From Pseudanabaena mucicola FACHB-723 (GTDB lineage Bacteria; Cyanobacteriota; Cyanobacteriia; Pseudanabaenales; Pseudanabaenaceae), in contig NZ_JACJQB010000001.1 in the NCBI RefSeq assembly GCF_014696385.1, positions 62,001-126,000 on the forward strand: DNA of 64,000 bases, in the 5' to 3' direction. How positions within the stretch are numbered: the stretch's first letter is position 1; each line of letters opens with the position of its first letter. Both the position numbers and the translations under genes were made by a program. Below the pieces are notes generated by a model. It searched no databases, was not told the origin of the DNA, and worked only from the letters and a program-made list of their open reading frames with translations. This document shows positions 50,614 to 59,486 of the stretch, piece after piece.

Positions 50614-51792
50614 TTATAGTTTGAGTTTACTCAAGTTTACGACCGCCGCTTCAATAGTGCTATCTTTCTTAGCAAAACAGAACCTTAACCCATTCACTTT
50701 TTCTCTTTCAGGATGACTAAAACATGAACCGGGGACAGCCGCCACTAACGCTTCTTTAGCAAGACGGAAGGCAGCACTGTCGGCATCGGCAGCGATCGCC
50801 GAGCTATCAGTCCAGATGTAATATGCACCTCTCGGTAATACAGGGGATAGACCTAGTTTTACCAAGGCAGGATAAAGCAAATCTCGCTTGCGTTTGTAAT
50901 CTAAAGCTAACTTTGTGAAATATTCTCGACCAAATTCCATTGCTGTCAAAGCTGCATGTTGCAGGGGGGCAGGAGCGCAAATAGTAATAAAGTCATGAAT
51001 CCGTCGCATGGCGGCAGTTAGTTCTGCATTTGCCACGGTATAGCCTAAGCGCCAACCTGTAATGCAAAATGTTTTGGAAAAGCCATTGACCACAATTGTG
51101 CGATCGCGCATTCCCTCAATACTCATCAAGCTGATATGTTCGCCTTCATAGATGATGTATTCATAAATTTCATCGGTAATTGCATAGACATCGTACTGCT
51201 GGCAGAGTTTAGCGATTAGTTCGAGTTCAGTTCTTGTCCAAACCTTACCTGTGGGATTAGCGGGCGTATTGATAATCACTGCCTTAATCCCTTTTTTAAA
51301 GGCTGGCTCAAGGAGCTCTTGAGTGACTTCCCATTGCGGCGGATGCAGCGTAATAAATTCAGGAATACCGCCGACGGTTGCCAAGTTGGGAATGTAATTT
51401 TCGTAAAAAGGCTCAAAAATCAACACGCGATCGCCTTGGTTGATCAAGGTCATCAGCGCAATATTTAGTCCTTCAGTTGCACCGCAACAGACCGTCACCT
51501 CAGTATCAGGATCGATCATAATTTGATTGTCACGGTGCATTTTTTCGGCAATCGCCACGCGCAACTTTTCCCAGCCCCAACTATCTGCGTATTGATTAAA
51601 ATCTGCGGCGATCGCTGCTCTTGCCGATTCTTTGATCGCTTCTGGTGCAGGGAAGTCGGGCAGACCTTGAGCAAGATTAATTGCTCCAAACTTTTCACAA
51701 TAACGGGAGGCTTCGCGAATTTGAGATTCTTTTATTTGAATAGCGCGTTGTGATAGCGAAACAGTAGTCAAGGTAATATCTCTACACTTCAA
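50614..51792 (-). CDS. PLP-dependent class I/II aminotransferase
   Basis: This 392-residue protein has the aminotransferase I fold: AQGLPDFPAPEAIKE, CGATEGLNIALMTL, INTPANPTGKVWTR and the PLP-lysine motif NGFSKTFCITGWRLGY. It resembles the methionine/kynurenine-type aminotransferases (YbdL branch), but the substrate is not fixed. The start is unsure: ATG at 51792 lies 2 nt from a hairpin, and a TTG at 51771 is possible. Confidence 0.85.
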   Translation of the reverse strand: MKCRDITLTTVSLSQRAIQIKESQIREASRYCEKFGAINLAQGLPDFPAPEAIKESARAAIAADFNQYADSWGWEKLRVAIAEKMHRDNQIMIDPDTEVTVCCGATEGLNIALMTLINQGDRVLIFEPFYENYIPNLATVGGIPEFITLHPPQWEVTQELLEPAFKKGIKAVIINTPANPTGKVWTRTELELIAKLCQQYDVYAITDEIYEYIIYEGEHISLMSIEGMRDRTIVVNGFSKTFCITGWRLGYTVANAELTAAMRRIHDFITICAPAPLQHAALTAMEFGREYFTKLALDYKRKRDLLYPALVKLGLSPVLPRGAYYIWTDSSAIAADADSAAFRLAKEALVAAVPGSCFSHPEREKVNGLRFCFAKKDSTIEAAVVNLSKLKL

Positions 51793-51794
51793 AA

Positions 51795-51825
51795 AGTAAA
51801 GACGGCGCGATGCGCCGCCTTTACT
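51795..51825. repeat. hairpin at the aminotransferase start
   Basis: 14-bp arms with one mismatch (51795-51808 / 51812-51825), loop GAT. It lies directly before the start codon of the aminotransferase gene on the same strand and could hide its ribosome site. Confidence 0.5.
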
Positions 51826-51865
51826 AAATCCTAAGCGAAATGACTATGGCTGGTCAAGTAACCAA

Positions 51866-51985
51866 GTTGCCCTCATCCCCTTCTCCCAGAACGGGAGAAG
51901 GGGAGTAAGCTCCTTTTCTGATTCTCCTCTCTTTCAGGGAGAGGGGCTAGGGGAGAGGGTCTTACCAATTTTTGAGTAAGTCCTA
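51866..51985. repeat. composite intergenic repeat between aminotransferase and bciB genes
   Basis: Contains hairpin CCCCTTCTCCC-AGAAC-GGGAGAAGGGG (51877-51903), a second C/G-rich imperfect hairpin, and TTTTGAGTAAGTCCTA (51970-51985), the exact inverse of the MITE-like end at 32091. The last part touches the bciB stop codon. Confidence 0.6.
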
Positions 51986-53182
51986 TTAATGCTTGGGTAA
52001 TTGATACTGAGCAATAATTCGCTTGGCAAACTCAGGCACATGCGCCTCTAATTTTTTAGGATAGTTGCGGCGTACATATAGGAAGTTGCGGACAAAGTGC
52101 GAATCAATGGAAAATCTGCCATATTCCAGACCCTTTGGCCCTACCTTATTCACCACAAAGCTAATGATCCAAGCTAGCCAAATGGGAATAGTCATAGCAT
52201 TGTCATAGGCTGAGATGCCCTGCTGCACAGCCGCCCGCCGATCGCCACTGGAAATTACTGGCTGCGTTTGCAATTGATCCTTAATCAATTCCAACATCTC
52301 TTTTCCTGTCTCATTTCTGACCACAATCCATTGCCAGCCATAGGTTGCGCCCATATAGCCCACCACAATATCGGCGAGGGCATTGGTATAGTCAAAACAA
52401 GTCATGCAGGATGGGGCAAATACATCCTTGAGTTCCTTGGTATTCAAGCCAAAGAAAGGTACTTGCTCTGTAGAACCATCGGAATGTTTAAAATGAACAT
52501 TGAAGTCCTGCATAAATTCATAGTGGACAACAGTTTCAGGCGAACGACTGGTGGTATCGAGAAATTTTTGCAAGCCCGATCGCGTCACATTATCAGTACA
52601 GGGTGTTCCCAATACATACAGCTTCTCTAAGCCGAGTTCCTTCTCGACTGTGCGTAAAGCTTGAATTTGGCAACCCACACCAATGGCGAGTAGACGCTTA
52701 ATTCCTGACTGCTCAATCTGTTCTAAAATGGAGAGGTTGGGGGAAAGAGTGGGTTTATTGACTCGTGCTGCCAAAATTTCATCGCGGGTACGGGCAATGA
52801 TGGGCTGGGGTTTAAATCGATCATCCTTACTAGACTGCACACAAACCACGCCTTCGACTAGTCCCTTTTCGAGCATCTCGATTGCAAGGGTGGAAACAAT
52901 GCCTGTCCATTGTGCGCCTTCGATGGGTTCAGTTTTGCGGGCGGCGATCATTTCCTGATGCACGCCAAAATAGAGTTCCTGTTCATTATCTAGATCCCGC
53001 GATCGCCCGTGGGATTGCGTTTCTAGCTCATCAATATGCTGCGTGATAAACGCACAAGCTTCTTTGACGTAATGGATGTAGTAAGTATCACAGAGACCAC
53101 ATTCACTACATAATTCTTTGGCAGGACGACGCTGGGCATCGGCAAGCCCTTTGGCTTTGCGATGGGATGGGACAACCGACAT
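51986..53182 (-). CDS. bciB: ferredoxin-dependent 3,8-divinyl (proto)chlorophyllide 8-vinyl reductase
   Basis: A 398-residue protein of the F420-hydrogenase beta-subunit-like family that in cyanobacteria is BciB. It reduces the 8-vinyl group of divinyl chlorophyllide using reduced ferredoxin, a step in chlorophyll a synthesis. Iron-sulfur ligands are seen in ELCSECGLCDTYYI and in APSCMTCFDYTNALADIVVGYMG, and FAD-related regions are conserved. The chlorophyll role is supported by the cyanobacterial context and full-length match. It runs before the aminotransferase gene with 193 bp between, mostly repeats. Confidence 0.9.
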   Translation of the reverse strand: MSVVPSHRKAKGLADAQRRPAKELCSECGLCDTYYIHYVKEACAFITQHIDELETQSHGRSRDLDNEQELYFGVHQEMIAARKTEPIEGAQWTGIVSTLAIEMLEKGLVEGVVCVQSSKDDRFKPQPIIARTRDEILAARVNKPTLSPNLSILEQIEQSGIKRLLAIGVGCQIQALRTVEKELGLEKLYVLGTPCTDNVTRSGLQKFLDTTSRSPETVVHYEFMQDFNVHFKHSDGSTEQVPFFGLNTKELKDVFAPSCMTCFDYTNALADIVVGYMGATYGWQWIVVRNETGKEMLELIKDQLQTQPVISSGDRRAAVQQGISAYDNAMTIPIWLAWIISFVVNKVGPKGLEYGRFSIDSHFVRNFLYVRRNYPKKLEAHVPEFAKRIIAQYQLPKH

Positions 53183-53265
53183 TTTGCTATTTTCTGACTA
53201 TAGAGAGCTAGGTAGATCATAGCTTTTTTGGGTGATTGGCGATCCCAACGATCATGCTTCGGTGA

Positions 53266-54375
53266 TCAGGCTTCGGTAGGTGGCAAATTGCGATCGCAAG
53301 GAATCGAAATCTGGAGATTTGTGCCGATATTCTCTTGACTATCAATCTTTAGCTCACCTCCGTAAAACTCAATCAGGGTTTGGGCGATGGACAAGCCTAA
53401 CCCCATCCCCTGCTGCTCATAAAACTGGCGATTAAATTGAATAAATGCACCAATACTAGAGATTTGTTGCTTACTAATGCCGCGCCCATAATCTTGAATA
53501 TTGAAAAGCCAGACATGATCACTAATATGGCTACTCAGTCTTACCTTGCTACCTTTGACCGAATATTTGAAGGCATTATCGATCAGTTCATCAACAATCT
53601 TGATTAGGTCATCCGCAGCAATCAAAATTTCAAAATCCACCAGATCTAGCTCTAAATCCTCGAGGCGATCGTACATTTTGGCACGCCGTTCACCGAGGGT
53701 TTGAATGAGAATCTGACTATTGCAGGGATCTTCGGCAGTAAATCGCGTTTCCCCTCGCGATCGCGTCACAATTAAGCGACTGTAGAGCAGATAGTTTTGA
53801 ATTACCCGTTGTAACCGTTTTGAGGAATGATGAATATCTTCGGCATATTCATAGACTTCCGCAGGTTGTAAATCTTCACTCTGCATCATCATTAGCTCAG
53901 CCAAACTCATGATGCCAGAGAGGGGAGTGTGAAACTCGTGGGGTAGTGACAGAGCAATGCTAGTCCGTAGGGCTTCCATTTGCGATTTTATACTGACTTT
54001 AATCGCCTCCTGTTTCCCTAAGCGAACTGCGATCGCAGCTAATAATTCATCCTTAGTGCAAGGCTTTTCTAAATAGTCATCAGCCCCCAATGACATACCC
54101 TTACGACTACTTTGGCGATCGATTAGCGAGGTCAAAAACAAAAAAGGCACATGATCCAGTTCCTTGTTTTGTCTTAGTTGAGATAGCACTTCATAGCCAT
54201 TAAGAATTGGCATCATCACATCACAGAGAATGAGATGTGGTTGTTGTTGATTGGCTAAATTTATCCCCTGCTGCCCATTATCGGCAGTAATCACCTCAAA
54301 GCCTTCCGCTAGTAGTAAATCTTCTAAGGATTCGCGAATTAGTTCTTCGTCTTCAATAATTAGGATGCGAGTCAT
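53266..54375 (-). CDS. receiver domain-histidine kinase hybrid (1)
   Basis: This 369-residue protein starts with a receiver domain (IIEDEELIRESLEDLL, phospho-Asp52 in LILCDVMMP, Lys in LEKPCTK). A histidine kinase follows: H-box LPHEFHTPLSGIM (His146), N-box DELIDNAFKYS, G boxes DYGRGIS and GMGLGLSIAQTL. It has no input or membrane domain, so it is a cytosolic relay kinase controlled through its receiver. It sits 29 nt downstream of the second hybrid on the same strand, so they form an operon. Confidence 0.9.
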   Translation of the reverse strand: MTRILIIEDEELIRESLEDLLLAEGFEVITADNGQQGINLANQQQPHLILCDVMMPILNGYEVLSQLRQNKELDHVPFLFLTSLIDRQSSRKGMSLGADDYLEKPCTKDELLAAIAVRLGKQEAIKVSIKSQMEALRTSIALSLPHEFHTPLSGIMSLAELMMMQSEDLQPAEVYEYAEDIHHSSKRLQRVIQNYLLYSRLIVTRSRGETRFTAEDPCNSQILIQTLGERRAKMYDRLEDLELDLVDFEILIAADDLIKIVDELIDNAFKYSVKGSKVRLSSHISDHVWLFNIQDYGRGISKQQISSIGAFIQFNRQFYEQQGMGLGLSIAQTLIEFYGGELKIDSQENIGTNLQISIPCDRNLPPTEA

Positions 54376-54404
54376 GGCATTAAAGCACTGAGCATTATTC
54401 GGGA

Positions 54405-55514
54405 TTATTTGGGGTCGTCAGAACCTAGCAGGACTGTAAAAATTGCCCCATTGGGTTGATTATTAGTTACGCTGATTTCTCCTTGATGCGCTTCAATTGC
54501 CATTTTACAGAAAGATAGACCTAAACCAATTTGGGAAATACCAAGAATAATATTACCAACTTCATATTTTTCAAAAATCACTTGCTTCTGTTCAGGACTA
54601 ATGCCGACACCCTGATCAATTATTTGAATTTTGATCAGATTCTGACGGGCAGGATTTTCAGGCAATTTTTCGATTGTGAGCGTAATTGAACTGTGCTGTG
54701 GCGAAAATTTAATTGCATTATCGACAAGGTTATCTAATACCCGACGCATAAGATTGAGATCACCATAGATAAATGTCGGCTCGGTCGGCAATTTGCTTAA
54801 AAGTTGAATTTGTTTACTAGTCGCGATGATCTCGAAATCATTGATTACAGATTGAGTGAGATCAACAATGTCAATTTTAGTGAGATTGAGAACAAGGCGA
54901 TTGGCTTCGATGCGCCCAATCGTTAAAATATCATTGATCAGCAGACGCATCTGATCGATAGTGTTGTTGATCTGATTAATTCTTTTTCTTGCTCGATCAG
55001 GCATTTCTAAGCCCTTGAGAGATTCACATCCCAACAGGATGCCAATGAGGGGATTACGGAGATCATGGACGATAGTTTGCATCATCTCTTCCCGCAGTAG
55101 CATCGTGTTTTGGATCCGTTCATATTGCGACTTAATCCGCAACATCGATCGCACTCTTGCCCTTAGTTCAAGACTATTGATTGGTTTGCTAATAAAATCA
55201 TCGGCTCCCGCATCTAGACAACGGGCAAGGTCTTCTTTATCCGATAGTGCGGTGATGATAATGATCGGAATATGTTGCCATCGTTGGTCATTTTTGAGGT
55301 GCTGACATACCTCAATGCCATCCATGTCCGGCATCATCACATCAAGTAAGACCAAATCGGGATTGATGGTTTCTAAGGCTGCGATCGCAGTTTCTCCACT
55401 ATTGCGGTGGTGCAATTCATAGCCTTCTTTAAACAGCAAAATTTCGACCACATCAAAATTTGCTGGCTCATCATCAATAACTAAAATTACTTGTTTATTT
55501 CCCATAACACTCAT
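54405..55514 (-). CDS. receiver domain-histidine kinase hybrid (2)
   Basis: A second 369-residue receiver-kinase with the same layout: receiver VIDDEPANFDVVEIL (phospho-Asp58 in LVLLDVMMPDMDG, Lys in FISKPIN). The H-box is IVHDLRNPLIG (His150, degenerate compared with HELRTPL). The N-box is DNLVDNAIKFS and the G boxes are DQGVGISPEQ and GLGLSFCKMA. ATG at 55514, or MGNKQVILVIDDE three codons later. It is the first gene of the pair. The two are diverged in sequence, so they are old paralogues. Confidence 0.9.
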   Translation of the reverse strand: MSVMGNKQVILVIDDEPANFDVVEILLFKEGYELHHRNSGETAIAALETINPDLVLLDVMMPDMDGIEVCQHLKNDQRWQHIPIIIITALSDKEDLARCLDAGADDFISKPINSLELRARVRSMLRIKSQYERIQNTMLLREEMMQTIVHDLRNPLIGILLGCESLKGLEMPDRARKRINQINNTIDQMRLLINDILTIGRIEANRLVLNLTKIDIVDLTQSVINDFEIIATSKQIQLLSKLPTEPTFIYGDLNLMRRVLDNLVDNAIKFSPQHSSITLTIEKLPENPARQNLIKIQIIDQGVGISPEQKQVIFEKYEVGNIILGISQIGLGLSFCKMAIEAHQGEISVTNNQPNGAIFTVLLGSDDPK

Positions 55515-55641
55515 TTATAGAGCCATAAGCTCACTGACTGCCTCAATACCATGCAGATTACAGGGTTACCTAACTGTATGTTCTATTATTCTGACAGCTT
55601 TTCATTTACGATGACTTAAGATATTTTCGTGGAAACAGCCC

Positions 55642-57225
55642 ATGACTTCAGATGTCAAAACTTTAGCAGCGATCGATGTGGGGACTAATTCTATCCACAT
55701 GGTGATTGTGGAAATTCAAACTTCGATTCCTAGTTTCAGTGTTATTGAAGCAGAAAAAGCCACTGTTCGGCTAGGTGAGCGCTGCGCTCAGACAGGAAAT
55801 TTGACTGAAGATGCCATGAAGCGCTCACTAGATGCTTTGCGGCGATGTCAAGAAATTTGTCGCACCTTTAAAGTGGATGAAATCATTGCCGTGGCGACTA
55901 GTGCTACCCGTGAAGCCCCAAATGGGCAAGAATTTATTCGCCGCATTTATGAAGAAATAGGCTTGCATGTTGAGGTGATTTCAGGACAAGAAGAGGCGCG
56001 ACGTATTTATTTGGGTGTGATTTCGGCGATGGAGCTTAAGGATGAGCCACATTTGCTGATTGACATTGGTGGCGGCTCAACGGAGATGATCTTGGGGGAT
56101 GGTCGCGATCCGATGCATTTGAGTAGTAGCAAAATTGGTGCGGTCAGACTAACCGATTTGTTTGTCAAAAGCGATCCCATCTCGCAAACCGATTACGAAA
56201 GGCTCTTAGGATTTGTGTTGGGTTCCATTGAGCGCCCTACCGATGATTTGCGATCGCTATTACATAAACACAACATCAAGTCATTAAAGGCAATCGGAAC
56301 ATCAGGCACAATTGAAACGCTGATTACCTTACATGCTAAAGAAAAAACAGGCGTTGTTCCTAGTCCTCTGCAAGGCTATGACATTTCCTTTGCTGATCTC
56401 GAAAATATTGTCTGGCGGTTACGCAGGGCAAATCTAGAGGAACGCACTGCCATGGTGCGCCAAAAGCGAGCCGAGATTATTTTGGCTGGGGCGGTAGTGC
56501 TTCTGGAAACGATGCGCTTGTTGGGTGTACCAAAAATTACGCTCTGTCAACGCGCCTTGCGCGAGGGGCTAGTCGTTGATTGGATGATTCGCCATGGTTA
56601 TATCGAAGATGGTTGGCGCTATCAAAGTACAATTCGCGATCGCAGTATTCTGAAACTTGCTGAAAAATATCGCATTAATACCCAATATGCCAAAACCGTT
56701 GCTGACCACGCCCTCAGCCTATTTGATCAAACTAAGGGGATTTTCCATGAATGGGGTGAAGATGAACGGCATTTACTTTGGGCGGCAGCCATGCTGCACA
56801 ACGCAGGTCACCACATCAGCCATGATGCCCACCATAAGCACTCCTATTACCTAATTCGTAACGGTGATTTATTGGGCTATACCGAGTCCGAAATCGAAGC
56901 GATCGCTAATCTTGCCCGCTACCACCGCAAAAGTGAGCCGAAGAAAAAACATGACAACTTTCAGAGATTGGATAGTGAGCGCCTCAAATTATTTGTACGC
57001 CAAGCCAGTACCTTTTTGCGGATCGCCACTGCTCTAGATCGTCGCCAAATCGGGGCAATTGCCGCTATTCGCGTAGTCTGTAATCCTCGCACCCGTAGCT
57101 GCTCACTTCAACTCACCCCCACCCAAACCAATGATCCCTGTACCCTAGAAATGTGGAGCCTTGATTATAAAAAGCAACCCTTTGAGGTGCAGTTTAACGT
57201 TACGCTGTCAGTATCATTGGAATGA
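55642..57225 (+). CDS. ppx: Ppx/GppA family exopolyphosphatase
   Basis: This 527-residue protein has the Ppx/GppA ASKHA fold: LAAIDVGTNSIHMVIVE, LIDIGGGSTEMILGD, an HD-like C-terminal domain (LLWAAAMLHNAGHHISHDAHHKHSYYLIRN). It releases phosphate from polyphosphate and/or converts pppGpp to ppGpp. Which reaction dominates cannot be told. It diverges from the hybrid kinase pair. The antiporter gene follows after 47 nt. Confidence 0.92.
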   Translation: MTSDVKTLAAIDVGTNSIHMVIVEIQTSIPSFSVIEAEKATVRLGERCAQTGNLTEDAMKRSLDALRRCQEICRTFKVDEIIAVATSATREAPNGQEFIRRIYEEIGLHVEVISGQEEARRIYLGVISAMELKDEPHLLIDIGGGSTEMILGDGRDPMHLSSSKIGAVRLTDLFVKSDPISQTDYERLLGFVLGSIERPTDDLRSLLHKHNIKSLKAIGTSGTIETLITLHAKEKTGVVPSPLQGYDISFADLENIVWRLRRANLEERTAMVRQKRAEIILAGAVVLLETMRLLGVPKITLCQRALREGLVVDWMIRHGYIEDGWRYQSTIRDRSILKLAEKYRINTQYAKTVADHALSLFDQTKGIFHEWGEDERHLLWAAAMLHNAGHHISHDAHHKHSYYLIRNGDLLGYTESEIEAIANLARYHRKSEPKKKHDNFQRLDSERLKLFVRQASTFLRIATALDRRQIGAIAAIRVVCNPRTRSCSLQLTPTQTNDPCTLEMWSLDYKKQPFEVQFNVTLSVSLE

Positions 57226-57272
57226 ACGGTTTTGCCAGTCGTACTTTGCAAAGCTGGCAAAACTAGATAATT

Positions 57273-59261
57273 ATGGAAGGCTCTCTTTCTCTAATCATTA
57301 TTATTGCGATCGTGGCAGGTATCTCGGCGCGGGTAATTGCCAATTTTTTTCGTGTGCCGAGTATCGTCTTTCTCCTAATTTTTGGGGTAGCACTGGGGGG
57401 GAATGGCTTAAATATCGTCCAACCGCGTTTACTAGGTGATGGATTAGAAGCTATTGTTTCCATTTCTGTCGCGTTGATTTTATTTGACGGTGGGCTAAAT
57501 TTACAACTCAAGGAGCTGGGTAAGGTTTCAGCAAGTCTCCGCAATTTAATTACGATTGGAACTCTAATTACCCTAGTGGGCGGTGGAATTGCCGCCTACT
57601 GGCTGAGCGAATTCCCATGGACGATCGCCTTTTTGTATGCAGCGCTGGTGGTGGTGACGGGGCCAACCGTAGTTAATCCAATTCTCGAAGAAGTGGGAGT
57701 GGATCGTCGGCTTGCCACAATCCTCGAGGGAGAAGGCGTATTAATCGATGCGATTGGTTCGGTTTTGGCGGTGGTTGTGCTGGACGTTGCCCTGAAACCC
57801 ACTTCCAGCGCCTTTGTTGTCGTTAGTGATTTGGGACTACGGCTGGGGGTTGGTGGCGTTTTGGGGGCGATCGCAGGTTGGTTGTTGGGTAAGTTTTTGC
57901 AACGAGCAACTTTCCTTGCTGAAGATACCAAAAGTGCAGTAGTCGTGGCGGCAGTCCTCGGACTCTTTGGCATTGCTCAAGAAATTCAGAGCGAATCGGG
58001 CTTAACCGCAGTGGTATTGATGGGTTTGGTTCTAAGGGCTTCCGATATTCCCAATAGTCGTGACCTCCTCAAATTTAAGAGCCAAATTGTGGCTTTGATG
58101 GTGTCTGTCCTATTCATTTTGCTATCGGCAAATCTGTCCATTCCAAGTATTTTTGCTCTTGGGTGGGGTGGAGTCCAGACAGTTCTCTTTTTGATGTTTA
58201 TCGTCCGTCCGCTCAATGTGATTGTCAGTACATGGAATAGCAGCTTCACATGGCGGCAAAAGGTGTTTATCTCATGGTGTGCGCCAAGGGGAATTGTTGC
58301 GGCTTCGGTGGCTTCTCTATTTGCGATTTTGTTAACGGAACGGGGCGTGAATGGTGGCGAATCGATTAAGGCGCTAGTGTTTCTCACCATTGCTATGACA
58401 GTCTTTTTACAGGGGCTATCGGCAAAATTTGTTGCCAAACTGTTAGGGCTTAATCAACCTGATATTTCTGGTATCGTCATTGTGGGCAGTAACGCGATTG
58501 GTATTGTCGTGGCAAGGTTATTTCAGGCCAATGGTCAGCGCGTGGCTTTGGTGGATACAAGTGCGGAGCTATGCAAACAGGCGGAAGTATATGGCATTCC
58601 GACTTTTGTCAGTAATGGTCTAGATGCCAAGGCTCTGGCGGAGGCAGGGCTAGACTCGGTGGGAACATTTTTGGCAATGACAGTAAATACAGATGTGAAT
58701 GTGGTGATTGCCCAACTGGTTGCTAAGGAATTTAAACCCACACAAGTATTAGCAGTTTATCCCAGAGATGCTGATGCAGAGAGTGCTACCGAAAATATCG
58801 TGCAGCAGGCTTTTTGTGATCGCGTTCCCATTAAAACTTGGAATCAATATGTCACTCAGAAGGAAGTCCGTGTGGGTGAATTTCGCTTAACTGAAGTAGA
58901 AATGGCTGAGCAATTACAGAGTTTTAATACGATGTTTAATGCGGGAATATTGCTGCCCTTACTATTTGAGCGTAAAGGACAATTACAAATCGTTCCTGCG
59001 GATATGTCATGGGAAAAAGGCGATCGCATTTTATATCTGCTCTACAGTCCCAAAACCTTACCCCCCATCCAAACTGAAACTTTACCCCCCAATTCAAACA
59101 CGCTCGATATTACACCTGTAGTTCTTTCCGATCGCGAAATTGCTCAAAAAACAATTGATTCCAATGGTTCGGCACGTAGCAATGGTAAAAAAGACGATCC
59201 ATCTACAAATCCCGACTATTTCTTAAAAATGGCCAAGGATATTCTTGATACCCGCTCTTGA
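57273..59261 (+). CDS. CPA1-type cation:proton antiporter with TrkA domain
   Basis: This 662-residue protein has a membrane part (about 1-390) with about 12 helices of the monovalent cation:proton antiporter family: LILFDGGLNLQLKELG, ATILEGEGVLIDAIGSVLAVVVLD and CAPRGIVAASVASLFA. A Rossmann-type TrkA_N domain (SGIVIVGSNAIGIVVARLFQANG) and a TrkA_C-like end follow, suggesting regulation by nucleotide. The exchanged ion (Na+ or K+) is not fixed. The C-terminal tail is Thr/Pro/Asn-rich. Confidence 0.87.
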   Translation: MEGSLSLIIIIAIVAGISARVIANFFRVPSIVFLLIFGVALGGNGLNIVQPRLLGDGLEAIVSISVALILFDGGLNLQLKELGKVSASLRNLITIGTLITLVGGGIAAYWLSEFPWTIAFLYAALVVVTGPTVVNPILEEVGVDRRLATILEGEGVLIDAIGSVLAVVVLDVALKPTSSAFVVVSDLGLRLGVGGVLGAIAGWLLGKFLQRATFLAEDTKSAVVVAAVLGLFGIAQEIQSESGLTAVVLMGLVLRASDIPNSRDLLKFKSQIVALMVSVLFILLSANLSIPSIFALGWGGVQTVLFLMFIVRPLNVIVSTWNSSFTWRQKVFISWCAPRGIVAASVASLFAILLTERGVNGGESIKALVFLTIAMTVFLQGLSAKFVAKLLGLNQPDISGIVIVGSNAIGIVVARLFQANGQRVALVDTSAELCKQAEVYGIPTFVSNGLDAKALAEAGLDSVGTFLAMTVNTDVNVVIAQLVAKEFKPTQVLAVYPRDADAESATENIVQQAFCDRVPIKTWNQYVTQKEVRVGEFRLTEVEMAEQLQSFNTMFNAGILLPLLFERKGQLQIVPADMSWEKGDRILYLLYSPKTLPPIQTETLPPNSNTLDITPVVLSDREIAQKTIDSNGSARSNGKKDDPSTNPDYFLKMAKDILDTRS

Positions 59262-59279
59262 TACAGCCCTTTGCGCTTA

Positions 59280-59362
59280 CTTAAAACCCAGAATCGTGAG
59301 TCGCCCGCTTTGCGGGCGACTCACGATTCTGGGTTTTAAGGTTATTTATTCTGAACTACTTA
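59280..59362. repeat. REP-like palindromic element, family B, with long hairpin
   Basis: Arms CTTAAAACCCAGAATCGTGA + GTCGCCCGC-TTT and the complement form about 30 bp of stem, ending AAGGTTATTTATTCTGAACTACTTA. The central 25 nt equals that at 44091. It lies downstream of the antiporter stop and could also terminate it. Confidence 0.7.
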
Positions 59363-59423
59363 ATGTCTGATTAACTTTTGTAAGGACATTACTGGCATTA
59401 TCTTGGGAACTTGTGGATAAATC

Positions 59424-59429
59424 TATAAT
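59424..59429 (+). promoter_or_regulatory. -10 box of the pyruvate formate-lyase gene
   Basis: TATAAT lies 58 nt upstream of the ATG, with TTGGGA 15 nt before it as a weak -35. Only the -10 box is strong. Confidence 0.35.
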
Positions 59430-59486
59430 AGAACTTGAAGACAAAATAATTTTGTTCTTTCGGCAAAAATTTTGGAGATTAAAGCA

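Noticed and set aside
51986-53182. Coenzyme F420 hydrogenase subunit
   Set aside because: The domain family is shared, but a cyanobacterial full-length copy with these cysteine clusters is BciB; no F420 genes are nearby.
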